DNA from: JBEIFW01 sp044370695
Lineage (GTDB): Bacteria > Actinomycetota > Acidimicrobiia > Acidimicrobiales > Ilumatobacteraceae
Assembly (NCBI GenBank): GCA_044370695.1
Contig: JBILVB010000011.1
Coordinates: 1-44,715, forward strand
Direction of reading: 5' to 3'
DNA length: 44,715 bases
Position numbers and translations under genes: made by a program. How positions within the stretch are numbered: position 1 is the stretch's first letter; each line of letters starts with the position of its first letter. The notes beneath the pieces are model-generated. The model searched no databases. It saw nothing but the letters and a program-made list of their open reading frames with translations, and was not told where the DNA came from. Below, piece after piece: positions 17,855 to 25,651 of the stretch.

Positions 17855-19065
17855 GGTCTCCTCGAGGTTGTCGTCACGCCGGCATCCGGCGCAAGGGTCG
17901 TATCGGTTGCTGCTTCGCCCTCCAGGAAGCGACGGAACGAGTCACCGAGGACGATCGTCGCCTGCACCCCTTCGATCCGCTCGACGGCTACCGACGTGAC
18001 CACGCTACCGATCACCTCGGCGAGCCCGTCGACCAACGCCGGCGACGCCGTCGCGTCGAGTTCCACGCGGGTCACCGGCGGCACGCTGCCGGACCCTGGT
18101 TGGGCGACCACGACGTTCAGCCCGGTCTCGATGATCTTCGCCACCGCCGCTTTCAGCAGTGCTCGATCCCCTGGCGGGGCCACGAGCCGCAGGCGAGCGA
18201 GTCCGTTGGCGGGGCTCGCCGCCCCGGGCATCACCTCGGCGACGACGAGACGCAGTTCGGCTTCGTCGAGGCGGAGCAGCTCCTCGGTGGGCGTGCTCAC
18301 GTCGGCCACCACCGGCACGAGCTGCGCGCCGACGGGCCCGCGTCGCAGCGAACCGACGAGCCCGTCGATGCTCGCGGCGAGCGGAGCGGTCGACTCCGGC
18401 GCCGAACGGTCGAGGCGGGCAGCGACGGCGGTCCACACTGCGGCGTTCCGCCCGACCCGAGCCAGTTCCGGCTCCGCCGCTCCGCGGGCGAACAGCACCT
18501 GCGCCGCTTCGGACCCGCTCAGTCGGCGCGTCCCGGCCGCCTGCACCACACGCTCGCGGCCCGCGCCGTCGCTCGCCCAGACGTCGGCAGCGAAGGTCAC
18601 CTCGAAGGGAGCCACGGGCGCGAGGACCTCGGCCAGCGTCGCCTCGGCGAGCACGAAGCGTTCGGCGACCTCGACGCGCAGCACGCTCCCGACCGCCGTG
18701 GCCACCGCGTCCAGACGGCCGGTGGTCCAGGCCGACCCGAGCGCCGAGGCGTCGCCGCCCTCGGTCAGCACGGTCTCGGTGCTCGAGGGCAGCGGCACCA
18801 ACGTGCCGCCCCCGCCCGGGCGCAGCCCGACGACCACGACCCCGGCGAGTTGGGACGAGGCGTCGGCGAGCACGAGCACCACCACCGGCGTCGTGGGCAG
18901 TGGCGTCGGGCGTTCCCGGACCTCCTCGACGGTCCCCGCACGTGAGCTTCGAATCGTCTGAACGGCACGCCAGCCGAGCACCGGCACGGCGGACGCCACC
19001 ACGGCGAGCAGCACGAGCACCACGACGGTGCGTCCGGGGTAGGTGACGCGGGGCGGTCGTCTCAC
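17851..19065 (-). CDS. LytR-like envelope protein (LCP-like core plus LytR_C-like domain)
   Basis: A 404-residue membrane-anchored protein. A basic n-region is followed by one transmembrane helix at about residues 13-31 ('TVVVLVLLAVVASAVPVLGW'), placing the rest outside the cell. Residues about 50-220 resemble a LytR-CpsA-Psr core in layout, but I do not see the conserved Asp/Arg residues that bind the lipid pyrophosphate. Residues about 295-390 resemble a LytR C-terminal domain ('LARLRLVAPPGDRALLKAAV'). The GTG start at 19065 overlaps the nadD stop, and its own stop overlaps rsfS. It sits where actinobacteria keep an LCP gene, but its enzyme activity is doubtful. Confidence 0.7.
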   Translation of the reverse strand: MRRPPRVTYPGRTVVVLVLLAVVASAVPVLGWRAVQTIRSSRAGTVEEVRERPTPLPTTPVVVLVLADASSQLAGVVVVGLRPGGGGTLVPLPSSTETVLTEGGDASALGSAWTTGRLDAVATAVGSVLRVEVAERFVLAEATLAEVLAPVAPFEVTFAADVWASDGAGRERVVQAAGTRRLSGSEAAQVLFARGAAEPELARVGRNAAVWTAVAARLDRSAPESTAPLAASIDGLVGSLRRGPVGAQLVPVVADVSTPTEELLRLDEAELRLVVAEVMPGAASPANGLARLRLVAPPGDRALLKAAVAKIIETGLNVVVAQPGSGSVPPVTRVELDATASPALVDGLAEVIGSVVTSVAVERIEGVQATIVLGDSFRRFLEGEAATDTTLAPDAGVTTTSRRP

Positions 19066-19697
19066 CGGGCCGGACCCCGGTAGAGCCCCCGGGCCCGGAT
19101 CTCGGCGATCACGGCATCGGGGAGCAGGAACTGGAGCGGACGACCGTCGAGCACTCGAGCCCGCAGATCGCTCGAGGAGACCTCGAGGTGCGGGACCTCC
19201 ACCCGGATCCAGGCGACACCGTCCGGGAGCACCGACGTGCTCCCCGGGCGGTCGACGACCACGAGGCGGGACCGGGCCACGACCTCCTCGGGGCGCTCCC
19301 ACGTCGGCAGCAGGGCCGCAGCGTCGGCCCCGAGGATGGTGAACAGCTGCACGCCACCTTCGGCCCCGAGCGACCGCAGCGTGTCGACGGTGTAGCTCGG
19401 GCCGCCCCGATCGAGCTCGATCCGGCTGGCCGACAGACCCTCGATCCCGGCGACGGCCGCCTCGACCAGAGCGAGCCGGTCTTCGGCCGCGCTCAGCGCC
19501 CTCGTGCCCTCCTTCTGCCAGGGCCGGTTGGCGACCACGAGCAGCACCTCGTCGAGGGCGAGCGCGTGGCGGACGTTCAGCGCGGTCACCAGGTGACCGA
19601 TGTGGGGCGGGTCGAACGTGCCGCCGAACACCCCGACGCGCCGTGCCGGCACCGGGGGCGCAGCATCTGGCACGGCCGAGGAGCGTACCGTCGGCAC
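19062..19697 (-). CDS. nadD: Nicotinate-nucleotide adenylyltransferase
   Basis: A 211-residue nucleotidyltransferase that joins nicotinate mononucleotide and ATP to nicotinate adenine dinucleotide in NAD synthesis. The signature 'GVFGGTFDPPHIGHLVTA' holds the HxGH adenylyl-transfer motif near residue 32, and the C-terminal 'VSSSDLRARV' is the family's second ATP-binding motif (SSTxIR-like). 'GLSASRIELDRGGPSYTVDT' is the substrate-recognition segment. The GTG at 19697 is the start used; a second GTG eight codons on is possible. First gene of the nadD/LytR-like/rsfS unit, coupled by GTGA overlaps. Confidence 0.95.
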   Translation of the reverse strand: MPTVRSSAVPDAAPPVPARRVGVFGGTFDPPHIGHLVTALNVRHALALDEVLLVVANRPWQKEGTRALSAAEDRLALVEAAVAGIEGLSASRIELDRGGPSYTVDTLRSLGAEGGVQLFTILGADAAALLPTWERPEEVVARSRLVVVDRPGSTSVLPDGVAWIRVEVPHLEVSSSDLRARVLDGRPLQFLLPDAVIAEIRARGLYRGPAR

Positions 19698-19819
19698 CGC
19701 GGCCGGATCCGCTCAAGCTCCTGGCAGACCTGGGCCGAACGGCTCGTTCGTCCGCTTGTGCCAACCGACACCGACAACGACGGAATCAACCCGATAGGGA
19801 CGACGTTGAACCAGACGCC

Positions 19820-20647
19820 ATGAACGACACGCTCGGCTTCTACCTGAACGACATCGGCAAAGTGGCGCTGCTCACTGCGGAGGAGGAGCGCCAGCTCGCC
19901 AAGGCCATCGAGAACGGACGCGTCGCCCTGGCGCGGATCGATGCCGGCGAGGACACCCCCGAACTCCGTCGGACCGCCGCCACGGCCGCGGCCGCCAAGG
20001 ATCGCTTCGTACGAGCCAACCTGCGGCTCGTCGTGAGCCTCGCCCGCCGCTATCCCCTCCCCCAGGGCATGGAACTCGGCGATCTGATCCAGGAGGGCAA
20101 TCTCGGCCTCGAGCACGCCGTCGACAAGTTCGACTGGCGCCGAGGCTTCAAGTTCTCCACCTATGCCACGTTCTGGATCCGACAGGCCATCGGGCGGGCG
20201 CTCGATCAGAAGGCGAGCTTGGTACGCCTGCCGGGCGATCGCTCGGCCAGCCTTCGGGCGGCGTTGCGCCAGACCTCGGCCAGCGGGGAGGACCTCGACG
20301 CCGAGTCGGCCCGGCTCCACCGCATCTCCACCCCGATCTCGCTCGACCGAACGGTGGGCGACGACGGCGACACGACGCTCGGCGACCTCGTGGCTGCCGA
20401 CGTCGAGGATCCGGCCGACCGGGTCGTCGCCGGCGAGCAGACCCGCCTGCTCGGGGAGTTGCTCGAACGCCTCGACGACCGGGCCCGCTACGCCGTGGAG
20501 GCCCGCTACGGCCTGCTCGACGGGGAACGCAAGAGCTTCCGGGAAGTCGGCGACGACCTCGGTGTCACCGCCGAAGCGGCCCGCCGGCTGGTCAAGCGGG
20601 CCGTCGAGGGTCTGAAGGACGACGCCGCCAAGATCCTGGCCGCCTGA
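19820..20647 (+). CDS. RNA polymerase sigma factor, sigma-70 group 2 type
   Basis: A 275-residue sigma factor with regions 1.2, 2, 3 and 4 but no region 1.1, so it is a non-essential, primary-like factor. Region 1.2 is 'GFYLNDIGKVALLTAEEE'. Region 2 includes 'RLVVSLARRY', 'GDLIQEGNLGLEHAVDKFDW' and 'FSTYATFWIRQAIGRAL', which melts and reads the -10. Region 4.2 is 'FREVGDDLGVTAEAARRLVK', less like the principal sigma. The ATG at 19820 has no ribosome site; a TAGGGA lies 21 bases upstream. It is divergent from nadD and followed by a strong hairpin. Its regulon is not deducible from the window. Confidence 0.9.
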   Translation: MNDTLGFYLNDIGKVALLTAEEERQLAKAIENGRVALARIDAGEDTPELRRTAATAAAAKDRFVRANLRLVVSLARRYPLPQGMELGDLIQEGNLGLEHAVDKFDWRRGFKFSTYATFWIRQAIGRALDQKASLVRLPGDRSASLRAALRQTSASGEDLDAESARLHRISTPISLDRTVGDDGDTTLGDLVAADVEDPADRVVAGEQTRLLGELLERLDDRARYAVEARYGLLDGERKSFREVGDDLGVTAEAARRLVKRAVEGLKDDAAKILAA

Positions 20648-20712
20648 GCCACCTGGCTCCGGCCAGACCGCGGTCCCTGCCACTCCCCCCAACGGCGGGT
20701 CGATCGCACGCC

Positions 20713-20750
20713 GAACGCCGCAGCGCCACCCCCCGGGCGCTGCGGCGTTC
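20713..20750 (+). terminator. Strong hairpin terminator after the sigma factor gene
   Basis: GAACGCCGCAGCGCC (20713-20727) and GGCGCTGCGGCGTTC (20736-20750) form a perfect 15-bp stem with an 8-base loop, 65 bases after the stop. There is no U-tract, as is usual in such genomes. Confidence 0.7.
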
Positions 20751-20781
20751 GCCGTCACGGGCCAGGGCCACGGCATCGGCG

Positions 20782-20810
20782 TTGCGATCGACGCGGCGAA
20801 CCGCCACGCT
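20782..20810 (+). promoter_or_regulatory. Promoter of the DAHP synthase gene
   Basis: TTGCGA (20782-20787), a 17-base spacer and CACGCT (20805-20810) end seven bases before the ATG at 20818. The geometry predicts a leaderless transcript; there is no ribosome site. Confidence 0.55.
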
Positions 20811-20817
20811 TTGCGCC

Positions 20818-22164
20818 ATGCCGACGACCTGGACCCCGACGTCGTGGCGGAACCTGCCCGCCTCGCAGCAGCCGGACTGGCCCGACGAGACCGCCCTCGA
20901 CCACGCCCTGAAGCAGATCGCCGGCTTTCCCCCCCTCGTGTTCGCCGGTGAGGCCCGCCGGCTCACGGCCGCCCTCGGCCAGGTCGTGGCCGGCAACGCC
21001 TTCCTCCTCCAGGCCGGCGACTGCGCCGAGAGCTTCGAGACCTTCAGCGCCGTACAGATCCGGGAGAAGCTGCGCGTCATCCTCCAGATGGCCGTGGTCT
21101 TGACGTACTCCCTCGGGGTGCCGGTCGTGAAGGTGGGGCGGATCGCCGGCCAGTACGGCAAACCCCGCTCCTCGCCGACCGAGCGCCTCGCCGACGGCAC
21201 GGAGGTGCCGAGCTTCCGGGGCTACATCGTCAACGACCCCACACCCACCGCCGCCGCACGGCTGGCCGACCCGTCCCGCCTCGTCGAGGCTTACCACCAG
21301 TCCGCCGCCACGCTGAACCTGCTTCGAGCCTTCACCAAGGGCGGGTTCGCCGACCTGTCACGAGTCCACGCCTGGACGCAGGAGTTCGTGGCGTCCTCCG
21401 CCGAGGGCGAGCGCTACGAGCAGATCGCCACCGAGATCGAGCGAGCGTTGAAGTTCATGCAGGCCTGCGGGATCGACCTCGAGACCACCCGCACCCTGCA
21501 GGAGGTGGACGTCTACACGAGCCACGAGGCGCTCCTGCTCGGCTACGAGGAGGCCCTGACCCGCCAGGATTCGCTCACCGGTGGCTGGTACGACTGCTCG
21601 GCACACATGGTGTGGATCGGTGAACGTACCCGCGACCTCGGCGGCGCTCACGTCGAGTTCTTCCGGGGCATCGGCAACCCGATCGGGGTGAAGATCGGCG
21701 CCTCGACCGACCCGGCGTACGTGCTCGACCTGTGCGAAACGCTCAACCCGGCCCGGGTGCCGGGACGGCTCACGCTGATCTCCCGGATGGGGGCCGGCAA
21801 GGTGACCGCTGGGCTCCGACCCTTGCTGCGGGCGGTCCGCCAGGCCGGGCATCCCGTGGTGTGGGCCTGCGATCCCATGCACGGCAACACCTTCACCTCG
21901 GCAGCAGGATTCAAGACCCGGGATTTCGAGCAGATCTGCGCGGAGTTCGACGGGTTCGTGCGGGCCTGCAAGGACGAGGGTGTCTGGCCGGGCGGCGTAC
22001 ACGTCGAACTGACCGGCGAGGACGTCACCGAGTGCCTCGGCGGCGCCGAGCAGGTCCTCGAGGACCACCTCGACCGCCGGTACGAGTCGGTGTGCGATCC
22101 CCGCCTCAACGGGCGGCAGTCGATCGACCTCGCGTTCCGCATCGCCGAGACGGTGCGGGCCTGA
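20818..22164 (+). CDS. aroG: Class II 3-deoxy-7-phosphoheptulonate synthase (DAHP synthase)
   Basis: A 448-residue enzyme condensing phosphoenolpyruvate and erythrose 4-phosphate, the first step of aromatic amino-acid synthesis. Class II hallmarks are the early 'LLQAGDCAESFE' (metal-binding Cys), 'VVKVGRIAGQYGKPRSSP' and 'GYIVNDPTP'. They are followed by 'YDCSAHMVWIGERTRDLGG', 'GNPIGVKIG', 'WACDPMHGNT' with metal-binding His, and 'GVHVELTGEDVTECLGG' with metal-binding Glu. The terminal 'YESVCDPRLNGRQSIDLAF' is typical. Start and length agree with plant-type and mycobacterial enzymes. No other aromatic-pathway gene is beside it. Confidence 0.96.
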   Translation: MPTTWTPTSWRNLPASQQPDWPDETALDHALKQIAGFPPLVFAGEARRLTAALGQVVAGNAFLLQAGDCAESFETFSAVQIREKLRVILQMAVVLTYSLGVPVVKVGRIAGQYGKPRSSPTERLADGTEVPSFRGYIVNDPTPTAAARLADPSRLVEAYHQSAATLNLLRAFTKGGFADLSRVHAWTQEFVASSAEGERYEQIATEIERALKFMQACGIDLETTRTLQEVDVYTSHEALLLGYEEALTRQDSLTGGWYDCSAHMVWIGERTRDLGGAHVEFFRGIGNPIGVKIGASTDPAYVLDLCETLNPARVPGRLTLISRMGAGKVTAGLRPLLRAVRQAGHPVVWACDPMHGNTFTSAAGFKTRDFEQICAEFDGFVRACKDEGVWPGGVHVELTGEDVTECLGGAEQVLEDHLDRRYESVCDPRLNGRQSIDLAFRIAETVRA

Positions 22165-22166
22165 CC

Positions 22167-22209
22167 TAGCCTTCCCCCCGGGCCCCGACGGGGGCCGGCA
22201 AAGGGGAGG
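22167..22209 (+). promoter_or_regulatory. Promoter, leader hairpin and ribosome site of the carotenoid oxygenase gene
   Basis: TAGCCT (22167-22172) begins two bases after the DAHP synthase stop. It is followed by a 6-bp hairpin GGCCCC-GACG-GGGGCC (22181-22196) and a ribosome site GGGGAGG (22203-22209) ahead of the ATG at 22213. The hairpin could be a terminator of the preceding gene or part of the leader. Confidence 0.45.
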
Positions 22210-22212
22210 ACC

Positions 22213-23565
22213 ATGGCGGTCATCGAGGAGACGGGGCGTCTGCCCTGGCACATGTCCGGCAACTACGCGCCCGTGGCCGACGAGGTCACCGCCGTCGATC
22301 TCGCCGTGATCGGCGCGCTGCCCAAGGAGCTGTCGGGTCGGTTCATCCGCAACGGGGCGAACCCGTTACCCGGCAAGGTCACTCCGCACTGGTTCCTCGG
22401 CGACGGCATGCTGCACGGCATCCGCATCCGTGAGGGCAAGGCCGAGTGGTACCGGAACCGCTGGGTTCGCACCAAGGTGTTCGGCGGGGCCGACCGCATG
22501 GCGCCGGAGAACATGATGGACTTCTCGGTGTCGACGGCCAACACGCACGTGATCGCCCACGCCGGGCGGATCCTGGCGCTCGAGGAAGGGGCGTTCCCCA
22601 CCGAGGTCACCCCGGAGCTCGACACCGTCGGCACGGTCGACTTCGGCCAGGCACTGCACACCCAGTTCACCGCCCATCCGAAGCTGTGTCCCGAGACCGG
22701 CGAGATGATCGCCTTCGGCTACACCATGCTCGGCGCGCCGTACCTCACGTACCACCGGGTCTCGGCCGACGGCCGCCTCGTGCAGAGCGAGCCGATCGAC
22801 ATGGGTGGGCCGACGATGGTGCACGACTTCTGCGCCACCCGGCACCATGCGATCTTCCTCGACCTGCCGGTCGTGTTCGATCTCGAACGGGCCATCCGGG
22901 GCGAGATGCCGATGGCCTGGAGCGACACCTACCCGGCGCGGGTCGGCATCATGCCCCGCGAGGGCAAGGGATCCGACACCCGCTGGTTCGAGATCGACCC
23001 GTGCTACGTGTTCCACACGATGAATGCCTTCGTCGACGACCAGGGTCGCGTGGTGCTCGACGCCGGCCGTCACGCCTCGATGTGGCGCAAGAGCGCCGAC
23101 GACTTCCCGCCCTCGGTGCAGTGGCGTTGGACGTTCGACCTCGAATCGGGAGCGGTCACCGAACAACAGATCGACGACGTCGGTCACGGGTTCCCACGCG
23201 TCGACGACCGACGCGCCGGCCTGCCGTACCGGTACGGCTGGGTGGTCAGCCCCCGCAGCACCAACGGCCAGCGCGACCTCGCCGCCGAGGCCGAATCCGT
23301 GATCGTCCAGTACGACCTCGTGTCCGGGGCCCGCACCGAGTTCGACCCGGGCCGCGGCAAGGTGCTCGGCGAGCCCGTGTTCGTGCCGGCGTCCGACGAC
23401 GCCGCCGAGGACGAGGGCTGGGTCATGACCTACGCCCACGACCGGCCGTCGGGCGTGTCGAGCTTCATCGTGTTCGACAGCCGGGACACTTCCGCCCCGA
23501 TCGCCGAAGTCCCGCTGCCGCAACGGGTTCCCTACGGCTTCCACGGATCCTGGGTCGCCGACTGA
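22213..23565 (+). CDS. Carotenoid cleavage oxygenase family protein
   Basis: A 450-residue seven-bladed propeller enzyme that cleaves a polyene or phenylpropenoid double bond with a four-His Fe(II) site. The iron ligands are visible in order: 'FTAHPKLCPETGE', 'MVHDFCATRHHAIFLDLP', 'PCYVFHTMNAFVD' and near the C-terminus 'VPYGFHGSW'. The N-terminal 'GRFIRNGANPLP' and 'HWFLGDGMLHGIR' are family hallmarks. No carotenoid biosynthesis gene is nearby, so the substrate is open. A GGGGAGG ribosome site precedes the ATG by three bases. The stop overlaps the likely rlmA start (CTGA). Confidence 0.93.
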   Translation: MAVIEETGRLPWHMSGNYAPVADEVTAVDLAVIGALPKELSGRFIRNGANPLPGKVTPHWFLGDGMLHGIRIREGKAEWYRNRWVRTKVFGGADRMAPENMMDFSVSTANTHVIAHAGRILALEEGAFPTEVTPELDTVGTVDFGQALHTQFTAHPKLCPETGEMIAFGYTMLGAPYLTYHRVSADGRLVQSEPIDMGGPTMVHDFCATRHHAIFLDLPVVFDLERAIRGEMPMAWSDTYPARVGIMPREGKGSDTRWFEIDPCYVFHTMNAFVDDQGRVVLDAGRHASMWRKSADDFPPSVQWRWTFDLESGAVTEQQIDDVGHGFPRVDDRRAGLPYRYGWVVSPRSTNGQRDLAAEAESVIVQYDLVSGARTEFDPGRGKVLGEPVFVPASDDAAEDEGWVMTYAHDRPSGVSSFIVFDSRDTSAPIAEVPLPQRVPYGFHGSWVAD

Positions 23566-24389
23566 CCCAACGGCGCTGCCACTGGCGGTGTCCCACCTGC
23601 ACCGAGCCCCTCGTGCCCGTGGCCGGGGGGCTCGTCTGCGTGCACGGTCACCGGTTCGACCGGGCCCGGGAGGGATACGTCCACCTGCTGCCGTCCGGGC
23701 GCAAGACGGGAGGACCGGCCGGTGACACCCCAGAGATGCTGCAGGCCCGGCGCGCCCTGTTCGACGCCGGGCACTACGAGCCCGTGCAGCGAGCCGTGGC
23801 CGGCGCAGTCGACGCCTCGGCGGCTACCGGAGGGGTCGTGCTCGACGCCGGCTGCGGCGAGGGCGCGTACCTGCGTGCCGTCGGCGAGCGCCGAGACGAC
23901 CTCGTGCGCCTCGGCGTCGACGTGGCCAAGGCGGCCGTTCGCAGTGCGGCCCAACGGGATCGCGGGGGCGATTACGCCGTCGCCTCGTCCCACCGGCTGC
24001 CCGTCGCCGACGGTGCGATCGGCGTCGTCGTCTCGGTGTTCGCGCCGCGAGCGTGGGCCGAGTTCGCCCGGGTGCTGTCCCCGGACGGGATCGCCGTCGT
24101 GGCGTCACCCGGCGCGGACCACCTCGACGCCGTGCGCAGGCTCCGCTACGCCGAGCCCGTCCCCCACGCCGAGCGAGCACACCTGAACGAGTCCGACGTG
24201 GCGGGTTGGGTGCTGCTCGACCGGGTCGACGTCCGGTACGAGTTGACCGTGCAGGGCCCCGACGTCGAGCACCTCGTCCACATGACCCCGTACCGGTGGT
24301 CGGGCCCCGCCGGTCCGCTGCCGGCGGTGCTCACGACGAAGGTGCACGTGGTGGTGACCCGCCACCGGCCCCCGGTCAGGCCTGCTTGA
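23562..24389 (+). CDS. rlmA: 23S rRNA (guanine-N1)-methyltransferase, RlmA family, probable CTG start
   Basis: A SAM-dependent enzyme that methylates a guanine in 23S rRNA helix 35. A zinc site opens the protein: 'CPTCTEPL' then 'CVHGHRFDRAREGYVHLLP'. It is followed by 'GDTPEMLQARRALFDAGHYE', the SAM loop 'VLDAGCGEGAYL', 'VASSHRLPVADGAI' and 'VHMTPYRW'. The match to E. coli RlmA is collinear. Upstream of the zinc Cys there is no in-frame ATG, GTG or TTG for over 25 codons. The only sensible start is CTG at 23562, overlapping the preceding TGA as CTGA and giving 275 residues, the family length. The next GTG would delete the first zinc Cys pair. It ends overlapping the convergent CoA-transferase by 14 bases. 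Confidence 0.88.
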   Translation: MTQRRCHWRCPTCTEPLVPVAGGLVCVHGHRFDRAREGYVHLLPSGRKTGGPAGDTPEMLQARRALFDAGHYEPVQRAVAGAVDASAATGGVVLDAGCGEGAYLRAVGERRDDLVRLGVDVAKAAVRSAAQRDRGGDYAVASSHRLPVADGAIGVVVSVFAPRAWAEFARVLSPDGIAVVASPGADHLDAVRRLRYAEPVPHAERAHLNESDVAGWVLLDRVDVRYELTVQGPDVEHLVHMTPYRWSGPAGPLPAVLTTKVHVVVTRHRPPVRPA

Positions 24390-25578
24390 CGATCCCTCGC
24401 TCGACGAGGGCGCCGACCTCGTCGGCCGTGAAGCCCAACGAGGTCAGGACCTCGGTCGAGTGCTCGCCGTGGCGGGGCAGCAGCGGCTTCGGTTCGAGCG
24501 GGGTGCCTCGGAACTTGGCGGCCGGGCGGACCTGGCGGACGCGGCCGACCGAGGGATGGTCGTAGTCCCAGATGGAGCCGTTGTGGACGATCTGCGGATC
24601 GGCGACGACGCCGTCCATCGAGTTCACCGGACCACACGCAACGTCCTCGGCGACGAGCCGTTCGAGCAATTCGTCGGCGTCCCACTCGAGGAAGGCGTTG
24701 GCCAGCAGCTCGCCGAGCGCTGCGAAGTTGCCCGGCTTGATGAGCCCGGCGATGTTCGCGAAGCGCGGGTCCTCGCACCACTCGGGATGACCGACGGCTC
24801 GGAACAGGCCGTGACGATCGGCGTCGCTGGCGGCGAAGTAGATCAGCTCACCGGTGCGGCAACGACTGACCGACATCGCCTGGGCCAGGCTCGGCGAGGC
24901 AGCCGACACCGCGTCGTCGAGGAACGAGCGCTGCATCATCCCGTCCGACCAGAAGAACGCGAGCGCCGCGTCGACCATCGCCACCTCGATCAACTGGCCC
25001 TGGGCCCGCCCGAGCGCCCGGGCCAGCAGGGCGGCGGTGATCGCCTGGGCCACCGTGTACGAGGTCGACTTGTCGGCGACGATCGTGCGGTGCACGTCGC
25101 TGAAGGGGATCTGCGGGTTCACCTGCACCGCCACGTGGCCGGTGATCCCCTGGATCACCGGGTCGTACACCTTGCGCTCGGCGTACGGACCCGTGGGGCC
25201 GTAGCCCGAGATCGACACGTACACGAGGTTCGGGTTGCGGGCCGACAGCGCCTCCCACCCCAGGCCGAGCCGATCGCACACCCCCGGGCGGAAGTTCTGG
25301 ACGAACACGTCCGCGGTGTCGCACAGGCGCAGGACGGCCTCGAGGCCCTCGGGACTGGCGAGATCGACGGCGAGGGAGCGCTTACCCCGGTTGTGGTTGG
25401 CGAAGAACGGCGTGAGCGTGTCGGTCGGCGCGCCGGTGATACGGGTGAGGTCGCCGGCGAGGACCGGCTCGACCTTGACGACGTCGGCGCCCTGGTCGGC
25501 GAGCAGCATCGTGGCCAACGGACCCGAGACGATCTGGGTCAGGTCGACGATCCGGAACCCTTCCAGCGGTCCACTCAT
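24376..25578 (-). CDS. CaiB/BaiF family CoA-transferase, copy 1
   Basis: A 400-residue class III CoA-transferase that moves CoA between carboxylic acids through an aspartyl-CoA intermediate. It starts 'MSGPLEGFRIVDLTQIVSGP', then 'LLADQGADVVKVEP', 'NHNRGKRSLAVDLASPEG' and 'FVQNFRPGVCDRLGL'. The catalytic Asp is most likely in 'ERKVYDPVIQGITG', followed by 'IEVAMVDAALAF'. GGGGA precedes the ATG. It lies 73 bases downstream of a very similar copy 2 on the same strand. The acids used cannot be told from sequence. Confidence 0.92.
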   Translation of the reverse strand: MSGPLEGFRIVDLTQIVSGPLATMLLADQGADVVKVEPVLAGDLTRITGAPTDTLTPFFANHNRGKRSLAVDLASPEGLEAVLRLCDTADVFVQNFRPGVCDRLGLGWEALSARNPNLVYVSISGYGPTGPYAERKVYDPVIQGITGHVAVQVNPQIPFSDVHRTIVADKSTSYTVAQAITAALLARALGRAQGQLIEVAMVDAALAFFWSDGMMQRSFLDDAVSAASPSLAQAMSVSRCRTGELIYFAASDADRHGLFRAVGHPEWCEDPRFANIAGLIKPGNFAALGELLANAFLEWDADELLERLVAEDVACGPVNSMDGVVADPQIVHNGSIWDYDHPSVGRVRQVRPAAKFRGTPLEPKPLLPRHGEHSTEVLTSLGFTADEVGALVERGIVKQA

Positions 25579-25651
25579 GAGATCCCCCTCACAGCGACGG
25601 TCCACCGGACGCTACCGCCGGGGGTGGGACCGATGTCGGGCCGAACGCTCG

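Noticed and set aside
17851..19764. A 637-codon minus-strand frame beginning beyond nadD
   Set aside because: Its first part is antisense or out-of-frame over nadD. The GTGA overlap at 19062-19065 marks the true start of the LytR-like gene.
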